Source of the DNA: Microcyclosporella mali
Taxonomy: Eukaryota; Ascomycota; Dothideomycetes; Mycosphaerellales; Mycosphaerellaceae
Direction of reading: 5' to 3'
DNA: 64,000 nucleotides
NCBI GenBank assembly: GCA_002785985.1
Contig: NHNU01000013.1
Coordinates: forward strand, 682,001-746,000
This document shows positions 28,658 to 38,463 of this stretch, piece after piece. The position numbers and the translations under genes are program-made. Each line of letters starts with the position of its first letter. Position 1 is the stretch's first letter. The notes under the pieces are model-generated. The model had not been told where the DNA came from. It worked only from the letters and a program-made list of their open reading frames with translations, and did not search any database.

Positions 28658-29788
28658 ATGTAAGTGAATCACCACTACGGCAGAGCTTCGGCCAGTCTCA
28701 TACGAGCGACATGGGTGAGTGTGTCACTCGAGATCATTCACTGACTCCCCCTGTTGCAATAGGAACATCGGACGCTCGCACTCTATCCGTTCCAAGGGCG
28801 GCGACAAGTCTGCTCCCAAGCACCGCTTCGCCCTCTCCTCCCTTCGCGGCAGCGTCGGCCAGCCTGAGCTCTCCAAGAAGCTGCGACAATTGATCAAAAC
28901 CGAGAACCACGCAATCGGTGCATACGAGCAAGCCGGCAAGGAGAGCCAGAGCATCGCCAGCCAGTTGAGCGAGTGGGGTGAGAGCACGGAAGACGATGCC
29001 GTCAGCGACATCAGTGACAAGCTGGGCGTCTTGCTTGCCGAGATCGCCGAGCAGGAGGATCTGTTCGCGCAGAACTTAGAAGACAGCAGGGGTGTTCTGA
29101 AGCAGATTCGCAACACCGAAGCCAGCGTTGCACCCACGAGGCAGTCGAAGCAGAAGGTAGTACCCAACGTGAATCACAGTTCTTGTGGTGTGAAGAATAG
29201 CTAACGAGCCTGTCACAGATCCAAGATGAGCTTCAGAAGCTCAAGTACAAGGAGCCAGAATCGACCAAGATCGTCATCTTGGAGCAGGAGCTTGTTCGCG
29301 CTGAAGCCCAATCCCTGGTCGCCGATGCCCAGCTCACCAACGTCACTCGTCAAAAGTTCAAGGAGGCCTACGATCTCCATACTGCCGCAATCATCGAGCG
29401 TGCCGAGAAGCAGATCTTGTTGGCTCAGCATGCACGAAAGCTCCTCAACATGCTGGATGACACTCCGATCGTGCCTGGCGAGGAGAGAGTGCCGTTCGCC
29501 AACACAGAACCTGCAAGAGAGGTACTGAACGATGCTGAGGCGTCGTTGAGAGGCTGGTCTGCCAGGGTTGAACCCATTCCGAGCTCGGCCGGCAAGCTTG
29601 GCTCGAATGCAATGGCTTCGCACACAGTCTCTGATCCTACATCCACCACGACTCATGAGCCTGCGCTGTCTGCGGACCAGCAGAGAGTGGAAGCCATGGA
29701 GAGAGCGCAAGAACAAGAGGTCAACACGGACACGACTCACCCACCTTACACTACCAGCACGGCTGAGAGCGCGCCAATTACCTCCTAG
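28658..29788 (+). CDS. pil1: Eisosome core component Pil1/Lsp1 family (BAR domain)
   Basis: Three exons: 28658-28659, 28763-29156 and 29219-29788, giving 321 residues. Pil1/Lsp1 proteins form the curved lattice under the plasma-membrane furrows (eisosomes). The start codon is split: AT in exon 1, then a 103-bp intron (GTAAGT donor, CTGAC branch, CAATAG acceptor), then G. The protein begins MNIGRSHSIRSK. BAR-domain signatures follow: ENHAIGAYE, SEWGESTEDDAVSDISDKLG, EQEDLFAQNL, then after intron 2 (62 bp, CTAAC branch) LKYKEPEST, LEQELVRAEA and KFKEAYDLH. The last 90 residues are Ser/Thr-rich and disordered. Length and order match the family. Whether it is the Pil1 or Lsp1 paralogue cannot be told from the sequence alone. 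Confidence 0.92.
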
Positions 29789-30015
29789 AAATGGGTTTCT
29801 GGTGTCCCATAATTTTTGCTTCCCGGCGCGCGAGATTGACTGGTCTTCTTGATCTATTGTATGACAGCGACTTGATGACGACAGATATGCATTGATTTGG
29901 TAATGTACAGTATGCGTGCACTTTCTCATAATTCATGGCGACCTCCATCCGGTCGCTATCAAGATCAAGCCCCATAGCGCCAGTTTGAAATGCAAACGAA
30001 ACACGCCAAGTTTAC

Positions 30016-30750
30016 TCATTGACACCGCAGCAACCACTGTCCCACAGAACCATCATTATCAACAACACCACGCCCCTCATCCTTCTCTAACGACAATAAA
30101 TCCAAATTGATCCGCCTCTCGTCGAGATACCACAACGCATCGTCCATGTCCTCCTGCTCCCGATACATTCTCGCAATCTCATCCAGCAGGTCCGCCGGAT
30201 CATCCTTCTTCAGATGCAACATTCTCCGACTCTCGCCACACAAGACATTGTCATGAAAGCCTCGCAGGATGTCCGGGTGTGCAGCGAAGAGCACCTCGAC
30301 GGTGCGCAGCAGCGACTCCAGCGGCATCTGGTCCGCTCGCCAAGCTGCCAGCGCATAACTGTAGATGGAGAGCACAGCGGGTTCGAAGGTATTTTGGAGG
30401 AGCGAGTTGAACGTCGCGGTGGGATTGGGTTCGTTGTAGGCCGTGGTGATGATGTCGTTGTAGGTGGTTATGGAGTCGTTGTCGGAGTGAATTCGAGGTC
30501 CGGTCGTACTACCTAGCGACGATCCATATGGGGACGAGATGGATGATGATTGCGACGATTCCATTGCTTCAGGTGTTGTTGCCTCGTTTATTTGGTGTTC
30601 TTCTTTTTGTTTGCCATCATCATCTTTTACATATTCTTCGTCTTCTGCAGGATCGATATGGAAAGAAAAGCCCGGTCTAAAAGGGAGGGAGTAAGGACAG
30701 GTCAGATCGAGATCGAGACCGAATCGTTTCGCTGTTGTTTGAGACGACAT
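30016..30750 (-). CDS. Uncharacterised protein with a C-terminal helical domain
   Basis: A 244-residue single-exon frame from the ATG at 30750 (the frame is open slightly upstream but has no ATG there). The first 100 residues are low complexity with an acidic patch (EDEEYVKDDDG) and Ser-rich runs. Residues about 115-225 look like a folded helical domain (FNSLLQNTFEPAVLSIYSYA, PDILRGFHD, ADLLDEIARMYREQEDM, DDALWYLDERRINLDLL). I do not recognise the family. It is convergent with the pil1-like gene, with stops about 230 bp apart. It is probably a real gene, because the helical part has a coherent amphipathic pattern. Confidence 0.6.
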   Translation of the reverse strand: MSSQTTAKRFGLDLDLTCPYSLPFRPGFSFHIDPAEDEEYVKDDDGKQKEEHQINEATTPEAMESSQSSSISSPYGSSLGSTTGPRIHSDNDSITTYNDIITTAYNEPNPTATFNSLLQNTFEPAVLSIYSYALAAWRADQMPLESLLRTVEVLFAAHPDILRGFHDNVLCGESRRMLHLKKDDPADLLDEIARMYREQEDMDDALWYLDERRINLDLLSLEKDEGRGVVDNDGSVGQWLLRCQ

Positions 30751-31990
30751 TATGTTTCTTCGGTCTAAACCTTGTAATTTCGTCGCAGCCCACGAAAACA
30801 AAACCCAGATGAAACGACAGACTCGCAGCCGGAATGATATTTAACAACAAGGGAGAATTCCTAATTCCTCTGCTGCTGTCTTATTCAGTCCACGCAAAGG
30901 CCTACTTCTAGAGCGTCCCTTCTTACCGTGTGGCTCCACGACGGCTAAGGTTCCAGTGCCGAGAGTTTGGGTAAGTGTCTCAAAGCTACCAAAGCACAGA
31001 GCAGCGAACTCGCGGGGTTTCATCCAACCAGCAGCCTGCAATTTTGTTTTCTCCCTCCGCAAAGCAAAAGAGATCTGCTGCTACTGCCGGAGTCCGTCAT
31101 GTCCCGGATCCTGGGACGCCCGTTGGTAAGAGACTAGGACTCCACTCATCATATGTAAAATTGATCAGAGACAGAATGCGATCACGAGGGCTTGGATCTC
31201 TTCTTCTTTCCAAGCAGTGACCACATGTAAGAGTGCACGTTTCTGGTCCCCGAGGCACATCTGTCCGCCGTTCACTTGTCTGGCACGACACGGAGATGGC
31301 TGGAAGGCGCAGCCAAAATATTCGATGCTGGTGAGGACTTTGTTTTGTGCGGACCGCCGGACGGCGTGGTTGTTCTGAGAAAGCTGGACCCGTACTACCT
31401 CCTACGTAGTGTTTCCGTAGTAAGTCGTCAGCGTGACACGGCTGGATCTTCTGCTGCATCAATTGTTGACGGAGGAGGCTGATGGTGGCTCTCTGCACTT
31501 CTAAATCGTCATCGAAAGGTGAGGTTTCGAGGAGTGCGAGGATGGAAATGTAGGTAACCTAGCGCTGCGTAGAAGGCTGCTGACATCGATATTTTGATTG
31601 GTGGATGGTTGTTTGTGGTTGAGTGAGATTTGATCTGGCGATGAATCTCAGGTCGTTAACATAAGAATTGAGTTCCACTCGAACCCTTGGATCATCTTCG
31701 TGGCCTGAGAGGCCAACCATGATGTGTATATGAAGCGACCAGAACGTGGTGAAGAATGGACACTTCGCCGTCACATGGCTTGGTTGTTTGGGCAACTGAG
31801 GTACGACTCACCAAAGACTTGTTACATCATCAAGAAGGTGAACGCAGGTGCTCCAAATTGCCTTGGACAATACCATGGTCAAACCTCAGTCGTTTGACAG
31901 AAGCGCTGGCGAACTTTTCGTGATGGCCAAAATCCAGCAAAAAATGATTGATGCGACTGGCATGCGGCAAGCAGCACACAGCTGTCAATT
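30751..31990. other. Intergenic, no gene recognised
   Basis: 1.24 kb between divergent genes. Open frames of 60-133 codons occur on both strands (for example 31097-31498 minus), but they lack domains and overlap one another. The RBR-type gene that starts at 31991 could have undetected 5' exons here, since its relatives are usually longer at the N-terminus. Confidence 0.4.
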
Positions 31991-32657
31991 ATGTACAAGT
32001 CGAAGGCAGTGACCAAGCAAGAAAGATCCTGCCTTAATTGCAATGATGCCAACGACACGAACACAGAGATTGGCTGCGCTGCCCAGTGCGTGTGGTGTAT
32101 ACCTTGTCTTGAGCGCCGAATTGAGATTCCGATAAGGGATATGGAGCGTGCCACGTGCGCTTGCAAAGAAGACTTCCAGTGGAGCGTGGTCCGCAAACAT
32201 TTGCCACAACCGCTGATCGACGAGTTCGAAGCCAGGCGTATCGAAATCGAGACATGGAAGAAGACTTACTGCTGCAAGCTAGCGTGCAGTGCTTTCATTC
32301 CGCCAACCTCTATCCAAGGACTGAACGCAACGTGCCTCGTCTGCCAAACGGTGACTTGTACGAACTGCATGATGGCCTCGCATACGGGACAGTGTGAGAC
32401 CGGGTTGTCGGATCTCGAGCGCATCGGGCGGATCAAGAAGTGTACCCAGTGTGACACTCCGGTTGAAAGAGATGGAGGCTGTTTCGATGTTCAGTACGTT
32501 ACTTCTGACTTACAAGGCCTGCTGTTCGTTGAGTTGATATACTTACAGGTGCACTTGTGGTCTCTCATTTTGCTTCGGATGCAGGGAACCCGTGGAATCG
32601 TGCAATTGCAAGGGGTATGATAGCGACGAGTTGAATGTTGAGATTAACGTCGAATAG
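31991..32657 (+). CDS. Compact RBR-type (RING1-IBR-RING2) E3 ubiquitin ligase
   Basis: Two exons (31991-32493 and 32549-32657) with a 55-bp intron (GTACGT donor, ACTTACAG acceptor); 203 residues. RBR ligases pass ubiquitin through a catalytic cysteine in RING2. A RING1-like set is C14, C17, C29, C33, C36, C39, C56 and C58, where a cysteine seems to replace the usual histidine. The IBR C6HC set is complete: C94/C95, C99, C115, C118, C123, C126, H131 and C135, with the SAFIPP motif common in fungal RBR proteins. RING2 has C151, C154, the catalytic-position C164 (DGGC), C169, C171, C176 and C179; the usual NHM after GGC is FDV. Without splicing, RING2 is cut off. It is shorter than most fungal relatives, so a 5' exon may be missing. 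Confidence 0.72.
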
Positions 32658-33386
32658 ATGCTGAGAGATTCGCCTCCTTGACTTGTTGCAAGTAACTCTT
32701 TTTCATAGCATGAGTAGCCTCTCTCATGGTCGATCCCTTTTTGAAGCAGTTACGTTGGCTGCATGCTTGAGCAACATCTGGTCAATACCACTCAAGCATT
32801 CGAGAGATCCTGTTCAGCTGCAGCAAACAATTCACAGTACTGTTTCAACCACTGTCAGCGAGACACAAGGTCGCTTAATCCTTTTCTATGGTACGAGAAG
32901 CGCCTCTCCAGGACAGATGGCACGAATTCAACGCTACCGCTTCCGGCAATCTGTGCATCTGATCAAAGGCATGTTACTTGCGCTGTAGGCACCGATACAG
33001 GATGAAGATGGAGCCTCGCAAGATCAGTTCCGCTTGCATGAAGTCGCAGTAAGACTATTCGCCAAACTGTTGGGAGTCGAGTCCTTGTCAACGTTGCGCG
33101 TCCATATGCTCCAAGAAATCTCATATGTACATGCTTGCGAGCAAGACACAATTCGGCAGCACATCGTGAGTATGACCATGTTGCGCACGAAATGATGTAC
33201 GATGAAGAGGAAGATGAAGTAGACATCGACAAGCATAAGGAACAGGCAGACTGCTAGGTACATCAGCTCAGAACTAGCGCGAAACTCAATGCGAGGAGAA
33301 CCTCGGCTTGAGCACTGACTTCATCTTCTTATTCAACATGAACCTATCCCATATCACACCAGTAAGTGACGGCCAAGTCGAGACTA
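32658..33386 (+). other. Possible unresolved or degenerate coding stretch
   Basis: Several short frames read like protein but do not join cleanly. Frame 32763-33005 contains SQYCFNHCQRDT. A frame ending at the TAG at 33255-33257 contains HEMMYDEEEDEVDIDKHKEQ. A third frame is open through about 33000-33190. This could be a small multi-exon gene, a decayed neighbour of the RBR gene, or noise. The end of the stretch is the leader of the carboxyltransferase gene and includes an upstream ATG (33338) followed after eight codons by GTAAGT. Confidence 0.25.
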
Positions 33387-35132
33387 ATGGCAGATGGAAA
33401 GAACTCCCGAGCTTCTCAGGCGGCGGCTAGAGCAGGTCAGGTTTCCGAACATTTAAAGAAACAGGAAGCACAGCCCAACTCCGGCAGAAGACGAAGAAAG
33501 GAGAAAAAAGATGAGCTACCCGCAGACTACTCCGACATTCTCTCCCAGCTCGCCACTCTGCGGAAGATAGCAAATACTCCAGACTCCAGCCATCGTGGCT
33601 ATGTTCGCCAGAAACAAGACGGCAAGCTCTGGGTTCGCGAGAAAATCGACAAACTCCTGGATCCTCAGTCCTTCCAAGAGATAGGATCGGCGTCGGGCAA
33701 AGTCACCTGGAAGCAACTCGACAACAATCGTGAAGAGATCGAAAAGTTTCAGCCTTTCAACAATGTTCAAGGGTTTGGGAAACTTAATGGAAGGCGGGTT
33801 GTCTTCACAGCCGATGACTTCTCGATCCGAGCGGGGCACCAAGATGGGAATCTGATGGCCAAGACGATTTATACGGAGAAGATGAGCATCGCCATGAAAT
33901 TACCCATTATCAAACTTACGGACGGAAGTTCGGGTGGAGGATCCGTGAGTACGATCGCAAAGGAAGGGTACTCGTATGTCCCTCCAATACCAGGGTTCGA
34001 CGTGGTAATGAAGCAGCTGAACATGGGCATTCCAAACCTCGGGGCTGTCGTCGGACCCGCGATAGGTCTGGGCGCTGCTAGAGTCGTGAGCTGTCATTTC
34101 AGTGTCATGGCCGGCAATATCGGCAGTCTCTTCAATGCCGGTCCACAAGTAGTCCAGAATGCGACTTTTGAAGAAGGGCTAAGCTTGACGGATCTTGGTG
34201 GCCCTGGCATGCATTGTACGAACGGAACGATCGACAATCTTGCAGCGACGGAAGAGGAGTGTTTCGAGCAGATAAGAAAAGTGCTGGGTTATCTACCAGA
34301 CTGTGGCACGCAGGTCCCACCAACGATCGGATGCGAGGATCCCGTCGACCGTGAAGACATATCGTTGCGAAGTATAATTCCTCGAAAGCGAGAACGAATG
34401 TATGATGCGCGAAAAGTGATCACGACGATCGTCGACAAAGATTCGTTCTTTGAGATCGGGCCGCTCTGGGGACGCACAGCAATCATTGGTCTTGCTCGTC
34501 TCGGAGGAAGACCAGTGGGCATTCTCTCGAACAACCCAGAAACGAACACCGGTGCGATTGACGCAGCAGGAGCGCAAAAGCTCCTCCGACATCTCAAGTT
34601 CTGCGATGTCTTCAACCTGCCTATACTTCAATTGGTAGACTGTCCAGGATACACGATCGGCACTGTCGCTGAACGAACAGCGACCATGAGGTGGGGTGTT
34701 GAGCTCACCAAAGCTTACTATACCACCACGGTGCCCATCTTCAGTGTCATCATCCGCAAGACATACGGCGTTGCTGGAGGGGTGATGGTCGACTGTCGAG
34801 ATCCGCATATGCGAGTGGCGTGGCCGAGTGGAGAGTGGGGTTCTCTGCCACTGGACGGTGGAATCGACGTTGGGCATGCACATGAACTGCGGCAGATCGA
34901 GAAGGAAAAGGGCGTGGAGGCACGAAAAGAGAGATATCGAGAACTGGAAGGAATGTATAGAAGGTTGATGAACCCGGTAAGGACAGCGAATCATTTCAGT
35001 ATTGAGGAGATTATCGATCCGGCACATACGAGGAGGCTGGTGGCAGAATGGTTGCGGATGGAATATGCTTCGAATCTGCCGGAGAGAGTGATACACAGAA
35101 TCAATGGCAAGCTGCAACCGCTTTATGCGTGA
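33387..35132 (+). CDS. Acyl-CoA carboxylase carboxyltransferase subunit (PCC/MMCoA decarboxylase-like)
   Basis: 581 residues from the first in-frame ATG (33387, MADGKNSR). It belongs to the crotonase-fold carboxyltransferases that move a carboxyl group between carboxybiotin and an acyl-CoA. The N-terminal half has TDGSSGGGSVSTIAKEGYSY and VVGPAIGLGAARVV, which form one oxyanion region; the C-terminal half has SNNPETNTGAIDAAGAQKLL, DCPGYTIGTVAE, IIRKTYGVAGGVMVDCRDPH and AWPSGEWGSLPLDGG. These match the biotin-dependent family of propionyl-CoA carboxylase beta and methylmalonyl-CoA decarboxylase alpha. No biotin carboxylase or biotinyl domain is fused or adjacent. The N-terminus is Lys/Arg-rich and not a clear mitochondrial presequence. 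The acyl substrate cannot be read from the sequence. An extra 5' exon is possible but not shown. Confidence 0.85.
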   Translation: MADGKNSRASQAAARAGQVSEHLKKQEAQPNSGRRRRKEKKDELPADYSDILSQLATLRKIANTPDSSHRGYVRQKQDGKLWVREKIDKLLDPQSFQEIGSASGKVTWKQLDNNREEIEKFQPFNNVQGFGKLNGRRVVFTADDFSIRAGHQDGNLMAKTIYTEKMSIAMKLPIIKLTDGSSGGGSVSTIAKEGYSYVPPIPGFDVVMKQLNMGIPNLGAVVGPAIGLGAARVVSCHFSVMAGNIGSLFNAGPQVVQNATFEEGLSLTDLGGPGMHCTNGTIDNLAATEEECFEQIRKVLGYLPDCGTQVPPTIGCEDPVDREDISLRSIIPRKRERMYDARKVITTIVDKDSFFEIGPLWGRTAIIGLARLGGRPVGILSNNPETNTGAIDAAGAQKLLRHLKFCDVFNLPILQLVDCPGYTIGTVAERTATMRWGVELTKAYYTTTVPIFSVIIRKTYGVAGGVMVDCRDPHMRVAWPSGEWGSLPLDGGIDVGHAHELRQIEKEKGVEARKERYRELEGMYRRLMNPVRTANHFSIEEIIDPAHTRRLVAEWLRMEYASNLPERVIHRINGKLQPLYA

Positions 35133-35668
35133 GCCAGTAAAGGCCGTATTTGGTCCCCCGACATCTTCACACCATTCTCCCCAACAATCCTTCACAGTCT
35201 CAAGGCCTGCCTTCCGGGCAGCCCGCCGTCGCAAAAGTACCAGCAGTCTTGAAAGCGGTGTTAGTGATAAATGAGCTAGATGTCGGTATCGACGTACTCC
35301 ACGTCCGGGCAGGATTCATCATGCTCGTACGCCAGGCGCAGGACGCAAGATTGGCGCAGTATCACAGTAATGCATTCCACCTTCCTAGGCTCCACTTCCA
35401 ATGTGTGCTAAATCCCACCACTGTGGTCAGTTGGATGATCGATCAGAGCTGCATGTGAGGCCCACGTAGGGCGTCAAGAAGCGTGCTTGTACGTCCTTGC
35501 CGCGGCTGCGATCAGTGCAGGCAAATCTGACTTCTGATGGCTCCAAAGGTCGCTCGGCTATCCATTGCAGTCGTCGCCACCAGTCAATGGGAAATACTTT
35601 CTTGGAAAGTTGATCGATGGCTTCTGTCATGTGAGCTGGCCTAGTCTTAACGCCTCGTCAAGCAGTAC
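35133..35668. other. Intergenic between convergent genes
   Basis: 536 bp holding the 3' ends of the carboxyltransferase (plus) and CIA84 (minus) genes. A 102-codon plus-strand frame (35150-35458) shows no protein features that I trust. Confidence 0.45.
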
Positions 35669-38191
35669 TCAAGGGCCCACTGTCCGATCAATCTTCACAG
35701 TTCGCATGCCAGACTCATCGCTGTCGATGCCAATCTTCTCCACTTCAGCCCAGAGTTGCGGATATCTCGCCTTCGTCCATTCCTCGATCTCATTCTGCTT
35801 CGATTGTCCAGGACAGCCGTTCATTACACTACCTACGAGGTAAGCATCAACCACAACATCTCGATTGGCCTCAGCCTCCTCAATAGTGGTTATTGCCAGC
35901 TCGGTACTTCCATTTCCCACAAGTGCAGCCACGTACGATGCCCACATACTTTGGTCAAGCTCGACGTTCGTCCTGCGAAGGCGTCTCCAGATCTCCTGAG
36001 CCTTCATGTCACCGAACGGAGCTTTCTCGCAAGCACGGAGCGCAATATGAATACTGTTGTACGTCGGGCCTTCCTTGGATGCAACGATGTCGTCCCAGAA
36101 CTCAAGGGCACGGCGTGGCTTGCCACAAGCAGTGTACCCGATTATAAGGGCATTGTGAAGGTATGTCGTGCGGTCGATATTATAGTCAAGCTTCAGCTGA
36201 TTGTCGATGACCTCCATGACGTTGATATCTCGCAATTTGGCACAAGCAAGGAACGCCGCAACATAGGTCTCGAGAGTGGGCATTGTATCGACCCGCGAAT
36301 GTGTTCGCATGCCAGTAAAGACGTGAGTCGCGATATCAGGGCGCTCTCTCTCGAAGAAGTTAACCATGAGGTCGGTCCGTTGTGGGCGCGGCATCTCATC
36401 GAAGACATTGCGTAAGACGGTGTATCCATCCCATGCGCGCGACGTAGGCGTCTTTGCATCAAGGCAGAACTCCATAATTGCGTTTCTTATTGATTCTCGT
36501 TCAACAGATGAGTAGTGATGTGCATGAGTCCTGAGCAGATCCATTACGTCGTGTATCTCATCCCTGTTCAGATGCAACAGAGTCAGCGCCGACACTGTGG
36601 AAGACTCAAAAGTGACTCGGCGATCTGAAAGGTCGGCGGCAACATTCATGATCGTATCAAAATCGTGTCGCTTGCTGTGGCAGAGGGCGATAATGAGCTC
36701 GTTGACTATAGGTAGGTCGCTTTCATCGGACCTTTCCATGGACTGCAAATTAGTGTATGCGATGAGTGCACCATCAACATCCTTGACCTTGAGTCGATAC
36801 TGAATCTGTAGTACACAGGTTTGAGCGTCTGGCTGAATGTTCCTCTCCTTGCCGATTGCAATGAAACGCTCGGCGAGATATGGATCATTTTTGGAAATGG
36901 CGAATGCAACCAGGTCGTTGATAGTACTTATGTCCGGACGACGAAGCTCATCAGGAGGGGTGTTGGCATCGTTGGAAGCGTCCATGACGTTGAACATACG
37001 ATTGATTTCATCCGCGCCCTTGCCATTCCCAGCGGCCCAAACCAGGATGGCATCCCAAAGAAGTTTTGGTGGATTTTCAGCCATAGCTTGTCGGACTATC
37101 TCATGACCCAGAGCCTGTTCATTATGCAGAAGACACCATGAGAAGACACGGCCCAGCCTGCGAGCAACCTTCCTCACAGACCAGATTCTGGAGCCTGCTA
37201 GAGATGTGTTTGTGATATTCTCCTGAGCTGTAGGCCAATACTGCCAGAACCAGTGCTCGACAGACTTGACGTCATCCCGTCCAAGGTAGAAGTCAAGCAT
37301 GATAGGTGATGCGATCCTTTGCACGTCGTACCCAAGTTCCTTCATCTCTTCGGCTGTCTTGACAAGAGCTGCTTCGTTTCCCTCTGCATACCAGCCATGC
37401 AGAAGTAATGCCCACAGACCGGGGGCATGATGGCCGCCAATGCCATTCTCTAGCAGTCCTTCGATCTGCTCGCGCTCATTTTCAGCATCCAGCGCGCTTT
37501 CAGTAGGGTCTTGAGCGCCTGGTTTGAACTCTTTCACGAATCTCGCAGCCTCTTCCGTCCGAGATGTACAGGTCAAAGTGAAAACGTACGTCGCTGCAGC
37601 TCGCTGTAAGAATGTTATCTGATGCTGGCGCACAACGTCATACACGAGTAGCGCAAGCTGTGTGTGACTTCTCGTCGGCTGTGGTTTGATGAGCCGCAAG
37701 GTATTCGCTGCGAGCTTCAGGAACATAGGGTCTCGCATTGTCCGCGACGCTTCCGTGTCGTTGGCAGAGTCCAAGCAATACTTCATGCTGTCATATGCCA
37801 GCCGAGCTTGATCATCGGTAAGATTTCGTCTCTGCGCCAATTTGGCTCTGAAAAAGCTCTTTAATGCATCTGCAACGTCTTCAGGATCAGGTAGACGTGC
37901 ACGCATTCGTTTCATCCTTTCCAGATCCATCATGACGTCGAGTCCCGGATCGAACTCTGCTTCCTTGACAGTCTTCTTCTTTCCCCCGAACATGCCCAGA
38001 TCGAAGAAGGCCCGACGCTGAGGGCGAGCGAGAAGTGGTCGGCCATTGCGGTAGGAGGACTGCGTCGTGGATCGTAATGCGACTCCAGCTGGTGCAGTGC
38101 CGAACGTCCGCCTGTGAAGGCATTCGCGATGGATGATGGGCTCATTGGCGAGGATGCTGCGAAAGACGCGGCGACTGAGGTGCGATTTCAT
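35669..38191 (-). CDS. cia84: Mitochondrial complex I assembly factor CIA84 (PPR-like)
   Basis: 840 residues from the ATG at 38191 (CACCATGAAA context). CIA84 was described in Neurospora as a chaperone of the complex I membrane-arm intermediate. The N-terminus MKSHLSRRVFRSILANE is a basic amphipathic presequence, followed by ARPQRRAFFDLGMFGGKKK and FDPGLDVMMDLERMK, which resemble CIA84. The rest is a helical, pentatricopeptide-like solenoid (for example TYNSIHIALRACEKAPFG, TCVLQIQYRLKVKDVDGAL, TVSALTLLHLNRDEIHDVM). An in-frame extension to 38434 exists but would place 81 hydrophobic, non-presequence residues in front, so I rejected it. The gene is divergent from the bS18m gene with only 272 bp between the starts. 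Confidence 0.82.
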   Translation of the reverse strand: MKSHLSRRVFRSILANEPIIHRECLHRRTFGTAPAGVALRSTTQSSYRNGRPLLARPQRRAFFDLGMFGGKKKTVKEAEFDPGLDVMMDLERMKRMRARLPDPEDVADALKSFFRAKLAQRRNLTDDQARLAYDSMKYCLDSANDTEASRTMRDPMFLKLAANTLRLIKPQPTRSHTQLALLVYDVVRQHQITFLQRAAATYVFTLTCTSRTEEAARFVKEFKPGAQDPTESALDAENEREQIEGLLENGIGGHHAPGLWALLLHGWYAEGNEAALVKTAEEMKELGYDVQRIASPIMLDFYLGRDDVKSVEHWFWQYWPTAQENITNTSLAGSRIWSVRKVARRLGRVFSWCLLHNEQALGHEIVRQAMAENPPKLLWDAILVWAAGNGKGADEINRMFNVMDASNDANTPPDELRRPDISTINDLVAFAISKNDPYLAERFIAIGKERNIQPDAQTCVLQIQYRLKVKDVDGALIAYTNLQSMERSDESDLPIVNELIIALCHSKRHDFDTIMNVAADLSDRRVTFESSTVSALTLLHLNRDEIHDVMDLLRTHAHHYSSVERESIRNAIMEFCLDAKTPTSRAWDGYTVLRNVFDEMPRPQRTDLMVNFFERERPDIATHVFTGMRTHSRVDTMPTLETYVAAFLACAKLRDINVMEVIDNQLKLDYNIDRTTYLHNALIIGYTACGKPRRALEFWDDIVASKEGPTYNSIHIALRACEKAPFGDMKAQEIWRRLRRTNVELDQSMWASYVAALVGNGSTELAITTIEEAEANRDVVVDAYLVGSVMNGCPGQSKQNEIEEWTKARYPQLWAEVEKIGIDSDESGMRTVKIDRTVGP

Positions 38192-38463
38192 GGTGATGGT
38201 GGCAATACATAGATCCTGCATCAAGCCATGGTCTGCGATAGACCAAAGGAAAGTAAGCAGGATGCTCGCGGTGTGTAGCAGTGCGTGGGCAAAAGACGGA
38301 TGGGTGATGATGTATACATGTATGCTTAGGCAGATGGACTTGGTGAGGTGTGAAGCTCTCTTCCGAACCTCCGCAGATCTACCAGTCCATGTGCCTCGCG
38401 AGTCCCATCCATCAGCCCGACTGCACGACTGCACCCCGTCTTTCGTCCCGCATCATCACCACT
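38192..38463. promoter_or_regulatory. Bidirectional promoter of two mitochondrial genes
   Basis: 272 bp separate the ATG of CIA84 (minus) from that of bS18m (plus). The segment contains a TGATGATGTATACATGTATG stretch (about 38306-38325), which could serve as a TATA-like core in either direction. Shared control of two mitochondrial assembly genes is inferred. Confidence 0.55.

Noticed and set aside
34293..35234. 313-codon minus-strand frame
   Set aside because: It is antisense to the carboxyltransferase, whose plus-strand motifs are conserved; no domain is seen in the minus frame.
38192..38434. 81-residue N-terminal extension of CIA84
   Set aside because: It would bury the mitochondrial presequence behind a hydrophobic stretch; the ATG at 38191 has good context.
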